64,000 bases of DNA, taken from Daphnia carinata. Lineage: Eukaryota; Arthropoda; Branchiopoda; Diplostraca; Daphniidae. The stretch spans positions 4,558,424-4,622,423 of the forward strand of contig NC_081334.1 in the NCBI RefSeq assembly GCF_022539665.2, given 5' to 3'. Of this stretch, positions 24,698-35,854 are shown piece by piece. The notes beneath the pieces were generated by a model. That model ran no database searches. It was not told the origin of the DNA and saw nothing but the letters and a program-made list of their open reading frames with translations. A program made the translations under genes and the position numbers. Each line of letters begins with the position of its first letter. Position 1 is the first letter of the stretch.

Positions 24698-27600
24698 ACA
24701 TTAGGTAAAGTATTATGATAAAAACAATTAAAAATTATACTATATAGGTTAGAATGGTGAAATTTATTGCAATGCATGCTGTTTCAAAGTATGTTGCTGT
24801 GACTATTTTTAGTGAAAACAATCAAAGTTAGCATATTTTACCGTCAAATAGTGTGATAAAAAGATTTGTTATGCTACTTGGTGGCTATGCATTGGCATTA
24901 ATTATGTTTTTCTTTAGGGTTTCATGTTGCTGATGTACATGTCATGATACTGACAGATCGCTATGTCATCTTATTGGAAGAAACACGAAGTGGAGCTTTT
25001 GGAGTTAGTTTAGACCGCTTGCGTTTAAGCCCACGATGTTTTATATAACCTCTGGTTTCACAGAACCCGACAAAGATATCAAAGCCGCTGTCAACATGAA
25101 AGAACATTATGGAAGAATTGCCAGCTGTTAAGCGTTCAGGTGTCAGGTGTTTGTTTCGAAAATGAAACAACGAGGGTCGTCATGGTGGTTTTCCCGGAGA
25201 CTCAGCCGAATGCGAAGCTCGTGAAGTATGTTCTACTATCACTACCCTTTTCTATCTGTTTTAAAATATAAATCACGTTTTTAAAGATAAAAGCCTATTA
25301 TTTTGCTTTTCTTGACTATTTATTTGATTCAGGAAACAGCGTACTACTTCATGAGAACCACGGATTGTGCACACTGAGGGCAAACCCTACCAGAAACAGA
25401 GTTAGGGCCTCTAGTGTGATATTGTCTAGACAGGATGTCTATCAACTCGTCATTACCGTCTGACGTACTGTCTATTCTATAATTATAAAACGCTGCTTGT
25501 ATGACCCATAAATTGATGTTTTAAATCATCTCCACAGATTAACACATCTGCGAGAAAGGACCTTTATTGGATAGGGAATCCTCAGAATGTATAACAATGA
25601 GTCTATATTCAAGTTGTAGCTCAAAAGTTCTACAACTGAGGATTTTCCTGAACATCAAATCAGCATGGAATGCTTTATAGGCCAACGGTACGCTAACATC
25701 CCAGAGATATTATTCATCTGCTTTGTTTATATTTGTTTTTCATGCAGTAGATGCCTAATGCGAAATGTGGAAGATGCCTAACAAATTGTGAATGCTACTC
25801 TGATTAGACACATTTGGAACTTAAGGTTTCTCGTGTTGGTTACTTCAAAGCAGTAATAATTGTACTACAAAAAATATGCAAGGCATGCTGGTCTGTTCTT
25901 CTCAATGACGAGACGAGTAGAATCGATCAATTAACACTAAGGAAACCTAAGGTTACCTACAACTGATGAGGTTGATGTGGTCATCAAGCTTCCATCTCTA
26001 TGTATCTAAAACCTGCAGATCTTATGTCTTATTATTTGACCAACTATTGTGAATCAAATCAAGGTTAGTTTCAAAACGAAGAGGAAAGAGTACTAGAAAT
26101 TTGTGGGGTTTGCATCAATAATGGACAATTCTTTATTTTGGAATTGCAAGGTGCTGGTCGTGTGCGTTGAACATCAACATTTGGCGCTGGTTCACAAATG
26201 TTATATTTTACTTATTATTGTGCCGGCTTTTGCCATCCTGGCTATGTGAAAACTGCTGTGTAACTTATTACATGATCAGCTTAGGAGTCTTTGGAGATGG
26301 TTATACCTGGTAATGCTTTTTCACAGAGTTGTCTAGTTTTCTCATTTTAATCAGTCATCTATTATATTAGATGAAACACTGCTGAAAGAAAACCATTTGC
26401 CTATGGATAATAGTAACCCTAAGTGCATCAAAATATCGTTCCTCAAAAAAAGTTTCTAGGTATGAAAGTGATTTTCTTTAGATTTCTTTAGATTTGTGTC
26501 TTTGTTTCCCAGTAAACCCTAGTACCTGGCCAAGGACACAGTTTATTCTTATTATACGATAAACCTTCCGGAGTCACGCTAAGTTGAATTTAATAATTAA
26601 GGGGAAAGAAAACTTAAAAAGTGGCGTTTTGCATTGCCGAATGTTATCCTTTGTATCGGATTTCGAAACTGCTAGTCGGGGGGGGGGGGAGCGTTTTTAA
26701 ATCTTCAATCGGCTCCGGTTCATAAATAATTTGTTCTACGTGTTATTGCGTGACTGATTAGAATTTCGCCATCAAAGTTATGAGGAAACTAGTGGAGCTT
26801 CTCAATTCATGATGAACTAAGGATTCTCGATCGCCATTGGAGATGTTGCATTTGGTAATGTTTTTTATGGAATTTATTCGGTGTTGTAATCTTATTTTAT
26901 CTACATTTATAATTCCCAACGACGATGAAGCAGATGAGGCAGGCGATAGCGAATGTAATCCATTGCTATACAGTGTGCAATCGCAGCATCTCGAGTGTCA
27001 ATAGTGCAATTCGCACATGGAACGATGTTTCAACAAATACGAATCCAGACGTCTTTGCGGTTCAACGTTGGAAAACGAAATAGGGAGCGATTATGGCGTC
27101 TTGCGCAGTATGTTCCATTACGATCCTGGTAACTGAACATATTGCAAGCGATTTTGTATTTGTATCCGGACATTGGAACCATTTTAAGTAGTACTCTTTA
27201 TTTGTTCCTCGTGCTACCACATGAAACCTCTCGTTGTTTATTTAGGACAATGTAACCGATGTATGCTGGTACAATTTTGTACAGGTAGTCTTAAAGAGAG
27301 GGAATTCTGCCTTATGTTGAAAAACAATGTGCATGTCCTCGTTCTCCGTACCATATTAAACGTCGGCAAGTTGATTCTCCGGCGTCCTTGTCTCTTGACT
27401 TCGTCTCCTCACTTTGTACCTCCACTGCGAGTCATCAAACGTCGAATAACAGAGACAATATGGTGAAATTATGCAGCAGTTTAAATAACGAAACAGCAGG
27501 TAAGAGATGATAAGTTTAATGATCAACAATATGTAAAATCGTTCTGAACTAAAAATGCCCTTTGATGTTGGTCATGTACGCGGGTAACGAGTTGCAGTCA

Positions 27601-28768
27601 AATACCCTTGCCAAATTTTGAATCCAAATCACGTATTTTCGTTAGAATTTCACTGATTTTGAATAAGTAAATAAAGAAAAATTATAAAATTGGGATTAAG
27701 TATCAGCCCGACATTCTATCAAGTATCAGTCACAAATTTTAAAGGTAAGGGGGGAATTTGCGCTTTAAAAATTTAAGAACGTGTTCGGATCAGCATATAA
27801 CTATTAATACAATTTGCTGGTTAAATAACAAGTCTTACAATCTGTAAAAACTTGCCTTTTTATTATAAATTAAATAACAAGATGGCGTTACTGCTCCTGC
27901 TAATTTGTGTTGTGATTCCGTGTGACATGACAAAATCCGTGTTCGAATGTTTGTTAATTACCTGTGTTACATTTCAGCAGAAAACTCGAAAAATGGTGTG
28001 CTGCCGACTACCAAAAGTTTTTTTTTTTATTTTGCGTTATGGATGCAAGGCAGATCAGATGGATTATTTCTCTGGTATCTTGCCATCATCTATGCCAACT
28101 GCGAAACCAAAAAACTGTTACCAACCTAAGGCTATTGCTTTCCATTATGTTATTAGTTGCTCATGTAGAGGTATAACACTTATATTGTTGGTACTAGAAT
28201 CTAGTTGAAATGATTCTGCTTTTCAGATTTAGCTCGTGAAATTTGCATTGCAAAGAATGCTGACCGGGAAGAAACGTCACCAATGATACAAATGCTATGG
28301 GTTGGAATACCATAATATTATTCTGCTACCCTTTATATGCTCATGATCTCCTGTCATTTTTGCTCTGACAGGTGCACAATAATCATTGTGTTGTGTTTCC
28401 AGCTATAACCACCAATGTTTCAGCATTCATCTCATAATTTCTACTTAGCTGCGAACACACAGACATACACTTCAAAGGTATTTCCTTCGGTATTACATGT
28501 CTTTCTTGTTTAAGACTGCTTTTTCTAAACATCCCATCACAGAACTGCCAAGTCTTTGCCTTCTCCTGCATAACTTCTGGCCATACAGTCTTTTTAGCCT
28601 TTGGACAACAGGCGTAAGTCAAATTTTCTTCTTTGTTTGAGTTACATAAACAAACTTGTATTACCCAATAAGTAACATTCTTTTTCACATTTACTATCTA
28701 GGACTATGTCTTCTTCCTCTTCCGGATTCATCGTCAATATTCAAAGTTTTGCCTTCTTCGCTTCATTG

Positions 28769-29010
28769 TCCGTCGCCCCATCTTCGCCTCGTCCGTCGCC
28801 GATTCTTCGCCCCGTCTTCACCCCATCTTCGCCTCGTCCGTCGCCCCATCTTTGCCTCGTCCGTCGCCGATTCTTCGCCCCGTCTTCACCCCATCTTCGC
28901 CTCGTCCGTCGCCCCATCTTCGCCTCGTCCGTCGCCCCATCGTCGCCTCGTCCGTCGCCCCATCGTCGCCTCGTCCGTCGTCGCCTCGTCCGTCGCCTAG
29001 TCTTCGCCCT
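28769..29010 (-). repeat. 23-bp minisatellite, right arm
   Basis: Mirror of 19030-19265, here read as CCGTCGCCCCATCTTCGCCT units on the plus strand. The long Pro/Ser/Arg-rich frames across it are repeat translations, not genes. Confidence 0.85.
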
Positions 29011-29069
29011 GTCGCCGTGTCATCGCCTCGTGGTATCGTTTTGTTTTGTTTTGTATTATGTTCTTCTAA

Positions 29070-29390
29070 TTAACCCGTTGGCTGCCACCCACCCACTTTG
29101 ATCCCCCTTTTTTTTTTTTAGCTTGACAGGGACGGGCCGCGCTGTTCTGCTCCATGGTCATCTGCCATGGGATGGAGCAGCGCCACTGCCCAAGATTGGC
29201 CGAACGGCCCTTTAGGCAATGCACCACAGGGAATTCCCTTGATCGATGCGATAGATGAGACCTGGGGTGTGCATTCCCGTAAAGGTCTCATCGTCGTGTC
29301 AGCCCGGCCCACCCGGCCCTTTGGTCGCTATCCCTAGGATAGCGATAGTAGCGACTGTAGTTAAGGGTGGCGTGGCAGCCAACGGGTTAG
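29070..29390. mobile_element. piggyBac-like MITE, right arm
   Basis: Mirror of 18640-18961. It starts with TTAACCCGTTGGCTGCCAC at 29070 and ends with GTGGCAGCCAACGGGTTA near 29389. No internal transposase. Confidence 0.75.
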
Positions 29391-29544
29391 TTATAAGTGT
29401 ATTTGTGTATGTATTTTGTATTGTATGTGCAATATGTATAGTGGTGGATTTGAGGGTGGAAGGAGGGAAAATAAAATGTTTTTTACGTTAATTATTTTTG
29501 TATTTATTTATTTGGTATATATGGTATATACTGGCTTATATTGG

Positions 29545-29610
29545 CTGACGTGGGGATCGAACCCAAGAATTCTAGCATGCCAGGCACGTGCTTTACCTTT
29601 CAACTAACCA
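29545..29610 (-). repeat. tRNA-like element, right arm
   Basis: Mirror of 18425-18491, with box B GGTTCGATCCC on the minus strand. Confidence 0.45.
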
Positions 29611-29700
29611 CGAATTACTTCAATTTAACAGTCATCCCCTTAAATCTTTGTATGTAGTTCATTTTAACCTAGCCTTCAAAATTATAAGAGAAAGTTGTAA

Positions 29701-29775
29701 GGACAGCCATAGCGCAGAGGTAGCGTGCTGGGCTGGAGTGTCAATGGTCTGTGGTTCGATTCCCAGTCTGGATAC
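29701..29775 (+). repeat. tRNA-like SINE head, right arm
   Basis: Mirror of 18260-18331. It has an A-box-like tract AGCGCAGAGGTAGCGTG and box B GGTTCGATTCC. Not a credible functional tRNA because the acceptor and T stems do not pair well. Confidence 0.5.
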
Positions 29776-32592
29776 TGTTAATTCACCGCCAACAAGCGGT
29801 CGAGGAAATTACCTGGCTAGAGAAAACTCTGAGCAGTTGGTATCCGATGGTCGAGAAGAAAGAAGTTGATCAATATAATGTATGAATACAGCGAACACAC
29901 GCAATGAAAAAAAAAAATTTTGAAAAAAATATTTTATAAAAAAAAATTGTATTGACAATTCTCTGCACATCAGAATTATTTTTGCAACTTTAAAAGGGCA
30001 AAATAGCCCTTTCAAAAGTTGCCGTCAACCCAGGCAGGGGGAGACACTGCCTTGTTGACCCACCGGGGAGATTACCCGGTGATTGGCTAAGAGAAGCCGG
30101 AAGAAGAGCCGAAGATTTGGAACATTTTTACTGGAGCGATTAACCTTTAGTTCGGATTTGTCGGTAGCCACGTCGCCCTCCGTGAACACATCATCGGACT
30201 AAGTGGACCCCCACGTCCCCTTTCCGGCCAGAGCCCTCCAAACCTCGGTATATGTTATTTTTATATATACCGTACAGTAGGGGCGTGACCCCCTACGGGC
30301 TTATTATGAGTCAAGGGGAAACGGGGCTACGGAAAGGAAGGGAGCCCAGATATGCACTTCAATTTTTGAATTTTAAATACCGTTTGGGAAATATGAATAC
30401 AGTGTAGAAATTCCATGTCTTCCATCCAATAATCACAGTTTATTCAACGTCTTGCCCCAAACGAAGAAAATTTACAGCGCCAGTGTTACTTTTCACCTTT
30501 ATTTCAAAAAACAAAACAACATTAACTACTGAACAGAAAATTATGTAGGTTAGATAAAGTTGGCAGAAAATGCTTCATGTTTACTTACAAGTCCCTTTCT
30601 ACGAAGATGAGTTTAGGCTTTGAAAGGTTATTTCAAACTGCAACTTCAGGAAAACCATCTGACTATCACCAAATAAATCCAAGTTTCCCTGTGCCCTAGA
30701 TAATTTCTCTTGTTTAATTAGAATGTTAATGCAATTCTAGATAATTCTCCTACCACGTTGGAAATGACCTTTTCCATCAAGCTGGTGCCAACATCAGTTT
30801 TTTAAATATAGCACATCAAACAAAACCTGGAAACAAAGCAGAACTTTTCAATAAGCTATTACTGGCGTCATATGCTGCACAACAGGTTTTCACCAAGAAC
30901 TTGTGCTTTTACCTTTTAGAAATCAACTGGATATTGGTAACCATCCTAAGGAGAGAAACGATTATGACAATATGGCACACTTGGCGATATCCTGGGATTC
31001 GGCAAAACATTTCCAATACGCGAGGCAACCATTATTATGGCAACCAAACTCGAAATAGCCCCCTGACAACGAACAAATTGACAGTTCAGTAGAGTACTCA
31101 GTAACAGGCAATTCCTCCGCTAGATGTCTTCTAAATATAGGTGCTTTAAAAAATAAACAATTTTTTGTTTCATGGTCACAAATAATACTTGTTGCAAATA
31201 TGTTTGTTTTTGTTTCTGCAAGTGTAAATGGAGTCAATGTCAAGTGTTCCATGGCTATAAGGATAGGAGGTATTCAAAGTCCTAAAATAAATGTTTTATA
31301 GCATTAACCTAGAGAAAAAAAGTTAACAATAGAATGGGCAACATTACCAAGCAATCACCAGACAAGGAAATAAGTTCTTTGAAGCAACTACAAAGCTACA
31401 TGGCTGCCAATATGTACTGCTCTCCTATTTGTGATAACAATGTATGAAAGGTAGTATCAGCAAATGGTTTTATTGTTGTTTTGTTTCTAACCTAACCTTA
31501 AAATGCAAATCTCCCTTTTTCTTTTGTTAGTGATGAAGATGGAATTTCCTGTCCTACTTGTTTCTGTCATAGACTGTGGGGTCCACCATTACAAAACTCT
31601 ACATCAGCAACAATCGTTTTTCACTGCTCAGAATCTGCATATGTCGTGAATGAAAAAATTTTAATTAAAAATAATTTAAAAAATAGTTGTAACACCAAGC
31701 ATTATTAAATGTCTTGCCTAACTACGGAAATAGCTGGAACTACAATGTATGTCTCCACAATCCTGAAATGGTTGAAATGACCAGCTTTGTTTATTCCATT
31801 AGTTCTAATTTTAAAAAAAGTACAAAGCCTAACTGCATGATTGAGCAGCTTGGCTTGATGTTTTTTTTTTAAAGCAAGAAGGAAGCAATAACTAATATCT
31901 CAATGCGCCTGTCGTGCTTACTTTTAAGGACACGAGTTACCATCCATGATAGCACACAGATAAAATCTTCTTGTGTTCATGGTATGAGATGAAACTAATG
32001 GCAAAGAATAATGCAATAGTGGAATATGGAAGAATGCCATTATCCCACATTTATCATTCTTCTTAATGGCCATCTGGCATGGATATCAGAGAATCAGGGC
32101 CAAAGCACCACCATGTCTTGTTCATAACTTGTGATATTCCCTAAAATTTAGAAAGAAACAAACAATGACTCAGCATGAAAAGAATTACTTCTTATAGTTT
32201 CTTCTTAATAATGTGCCATTCATGTTGTAATTTGAAAAGGAGTTTCAAATATCGTTAGGTATTCTCAAATTAAAGTTTCTTGTGGAACAATGTTGTTGTT
32301 AGAATTAGAATCAATGTCTTTGGTTAAGAATGTTTTCTTGACGGAACATTCACTCAATTATTACTTTACCATTGCTGCCTGATGTGTCCAATATTTCGCC
32401 CGTCAGATGCACACCGCATGTTTCACACACGACAACGAACTACCAAATGGCGACTGATGGCGGTTCACAAAACTCAAGCAACGTTGCCACATATTTCAAA
32501 ATGGGCGGCGAATTCAATTTGAGACAACTTTTTAGTTTTCTCTCGCACAAGAAGATACTATGCAAAAATCAAAAATTAAAACAAGGAGATGG

Positions 32593-32924
32593 AAAACTGA
32601 AATTTTCGTCATTTTTTAGTAAAAGCGTAAAACGATATTAGAAACGTCCTACCATTTATTATTGAATTGTCGTCGTTAAAAGAGACCTTGAGTAAACACA
32701 AACACGAAAAATACATTTGTAAATAACCGAGGCGAGGAAAAAAAAATAAGTGGGGTTTTAATTAAATGACAAGAATAGATTTGTTTTGCTGGTGGATGAG
32801 AAAAAAAAAAAAAAATTTAAAAAACAAAAAAAAAAACGATTGATATTTAATGCATGGTTGATTTTTTGGGTTGGGGGGGGGGGGGGGGGGGGAGTTGTCT
32901 GGCATTTTTTCTTTCTTTTTCTTT
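32593..32924 (-). other. GPCR 3' flank with A tracts and a 20-G run
   Basis: Short unique stretch between the palindrome edge and the GPCR stop. It contains A-rich runs at 32800-32840 and an uninterrupted run of 20 G at 32873-32892. A TTTATT at 32655-32660 (AATAAA on the minus strand) is a candidate poly(A) signal for the GPCR. Confidence 0.6.
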
Positions 32925-35854
32925 TTAATGCCGTCCAGAGTACTGTGGATGCCTCATGAGTCCGCTGCCAGATAGTTTTATAACATTCGTTAAGTTTTTG
33001 CTATTATCGCCACTCTGACTCTTATAACTATTATAACCATTCGTACAATTACTGCTGTTGCAGTTATTGGCGTTGTAAGTTTGCTGGTCCTTTGCACTGG
33101 TGAAATTGTAATCCAGCCACGGACTGGTAGGTATTCCGGAGGCCATTGAAATGTTGCACGCGTAAGTCGACTTGATGGACAGCTGTCTGCCTTGCCGACT
33201 CAACTGCACCACTCGCGGGATAAAGATGGAACCAAGGACGGACGCGGCCAAGAGGACCATCAATCCGGCTGTAGCGGCATCGTGATATTCTTCATCGGCC
33301 ATCGTCACGACCAGCGTCCATCCCAACATCAAAACAGCCGACGTCAACGTGCCGATTAGAATCAGTTGAGCTTCTCGATGCTGTTGGCGGATCTGCCTCA
33401 AGCTGGACGCGTAGAGGGCCGTGACGGTGACCAGGACCATGAGGAAGAGGTAGAGCAAAGGCAATTCGTTGCTGTAGTTGATCGATGTTGGCGATTGGTG
33501 GTGTTGCTCTTGAGTATAGAAATGAGCGCTAACGGCGACTTGGACCGAGACGGCCAGCAAGACGGCCACATAGAGGGGACATTGAGGCACCGAACCGCCG
33601 AGTCCGGCGGAAGCCAAGTGGCGGAACTGAAAGAGTTTGGCCAGGAGTAAAGCGTAGCCAGTCACGAGGAATAACGGAGGGAGGAAAAGTTTCAAATGGG
33701 TAGCCAGTCCGGGTAGAACAAAGAGGGCCACGCTCGTCAACTGAGCCATGACGGCCAACAAGAGAAGAAGCGACATGGTTTGAGTGGTCGAGAGCCGGAC
33801 GCTGGTGGTGCGATCTGTGTCGCACATGCGCGAGACGAGCACAACGAGAATGTAGAATGTGGCTAGCAATTCTGTGGCCGAGACGGCCAGAATGGAAGCC
33901 GCCCAAGTTCGACCTTGAACAAAGAGAAAGAGCGGGCGAGACGACGGACTCGCTGTGATGAGATTATCAACGTCATCGAGGAAAAGTCCAGTTGGTTCTT
34001 GCTCGGGATCTTCCGTACCTTCCACTTTGTTGTTGATGTTGTAATCAATGGTCCGTTCGTCGATGACAAAAGGCGGGACGGACGTTAAGAGAGGGACAGA
34101 AGAGGCGTGACCGAAAAAATCGAAACGCGATTGTGATGTCATCACGGCGGCCAGCACGAGTCCGTCGTCGTCTGAGAACCAGGCGACAGGCGAGCTTTCT
34201 CCCGAACCGGCCATCAGTTTCTGGATGAGATAACGGTTGGCAACGAGACGGCCCGACGGAGTGAAATGGTTTGATGTTCCTTCCAATTCAGCCGGCCCTC
34301 TCGAATTCGACGTGGCCGGCATGCTCAATTGACGTAAGGCCGTCAACATTTGACTGGGAACGCGTGACGGATCAGCAGCAAATGCCGGACTGCAATCAAA
34401 CTCGCTGGTGCTGTTGCTCTCATCGTTCGTGCCATTGGCCGACTGTTGTTGAACGCAACTGGACAATTCCTGCAAGTGGAACGCAGCGCCAAGAGCCGAA
34501 ACGGCTTGAACGATGTGCGGAATCTAAAAAGAGACAAATAGATCACATTAAAAATAAATGTACTCGATTATTAGAATCAATTAACTGACCTCGTTATCGA
34601 GCGGATGATGAATCACACCATGAAGCCGCATGTAATCGGCTAAGCCGGCCAGTTCGAGTAAATGAGGCTCGACAAGGAATGCGCTGCTGGACAGATCGAG
34701 GGCCCATTGAGCCGCAATTTGCGGACTGACCACACCGGCCACACATCCCAGAAGCCAAGTTATCTTCCTTCCGCTTGATATCCTGACGGCCTGGTTCATA
34801 AAATCGGCCAGTTCATTGGGTTCCATTAGCAAAGCCACTCTCACTCCTTCTTGTTGTTCCAGCACGTGTTGATGCATCGTCAAATTAGCGATGTAGGCCG
34901 TCGGGCTGCCGGAATAATCCCCGACCCAATGCTCAGCCGATATCACCCTGATATTTAAATGGCGAGCGGCTCGTTCGGCCATCCGGATCGTTCTCCAACA
35001 CGTCCCCAAAATGCGGATCGATTGGCTCTGAATTCCTTTAGCCACTGCAATCGTCGCCTAAAATTAATTCAATTAATAATTTAATCAACGAAAATTCACA
35101 TCTAATAAAATTATCTTTTACCCTGGCCACAGCCGCCGTATTGGGCACGGCCGAAAAGACATTGTCCGGTTGGGTGAAAACGGCCGGATCGTCTGGAGCG
35201 TAGAGGAGTAGAGATGCGGCTTCACTTTCAGCAGCTCGAGGTGTGGCCACGACCAATGGAATGTTGTGACGTCGAAGGACACGCGCCGCTTCGGCAAGGA
35301 CGTCCGCCTCCTCTAAAGCGATGACGCCCAGCACGGCTGTCCCGCTGCTTTTGATTTGCCTGACGACTTGCAGCGACCTCTTGGCCGTCGCTTGGACGCT
35401 GCCACACGTATCCATCACTTCCACATCTAAATGCGTGTTCACAATACGATCATTTTAACTGAATTTTTTTAAAGATAATGTATTTACTATTTACCGATGG
35501 AGAAAAGGTGAGGTTTCGTTTGATTGTTGATAATTTCTGATGCCCACCGGGCGGCCGTTTCCCGTTGGCTGGCCGAAATACTGACGTTGCTGCCAACTCG
35601 ATTGCTATCGGCATCGCAATCCAACCCTCTCCGATGTAACAGAACTAATTAGAAAATGGAATAATTAAAGATTAATGCAAATGAGCAATTTTTTTGAATA
35701 TAATACCAATTTGAACATGTTGATCTGTTGTTGGGCTGCTGGGCACTAGAGCTCGACAGTCTCGATGACCCAGCCACAGGATGACGCTGAGCAATAAGAG
35801 TCGGCGTCCGGCGTCGACTGTCATGGCCGACCGGTGAACCTTCAATGCGCACAT
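32925..35854 (-). CDS. Class C G-protein-coupled receptor, Venus-flytrap plus seven-helix domain
   Basis: Predicted plasma-membrane receptor. Five coding exons on the minus strand: 35854-35707, 35644-35495, 35426-35122, 35057-34590, 34523-32925. Junctions are GT-AG, phases agree, and the sum is 2670 bases (889 residues plus stop). Residues 1-38 include a signal-peptide-like stretch (RRLLLLSVILWLGH). Residues up to about 550 resemble the periplasmic-binding-like ligand domain of class C receptors (for example FSIDVEVMDTCGS and IPHIVQAVSALGAAFH). Seven hydrophobic helices follow at about 562-795, starting TWAASILAVSATELLATFYI and including GYALLLAKLFQFRHLAS. The tail is Asn/Ser-rich. No cysteine-rich domain of the nine-Cys type lies between ligand and membrane domains, unlike metabotropic glutamate receptors. 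Ligand unknown; it could be GABA-B-like or an arthropod orphan. It is convergent with the RhoGEF across the palindrome. Confidence 0.85.

Larger units (their letters stand above)
24698..32592 (-). repeat. Right arm of giant inverted repeat (about 7.9 kb)
   Basis: Reverse complement of 15447-23337. Differences include short homopolymer length changes (the T run near 28021 against the A run near 20000) and point changes such as the D/N difference in the mirrored frame at 32372. Non-identical arms argue against a simple assembly fold-back. The edge lies 332 bp from the stop of the convergent GPCR gene. It contains the mirrored MITE, minisatellite and tRNA-like units. Confidence 0.93.

Noticed and set aside
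28656-29101. Proline/serine/arginine-rich open frames (PSSPRPSPHLRLVRR type) in both arms
   Set aside because: They are translations of the 23-bp minisatellite. Because 23 is not a multiple of 3, the same motifs appear in all frames.
15447-32592. Palindrome as a simple assembly fold-back artefact
   Set aside because: The arms differ by point changes and small indels, have a unique spacer, and differ by a 160-bp block near the centre. A read-level check is still the decisive test.
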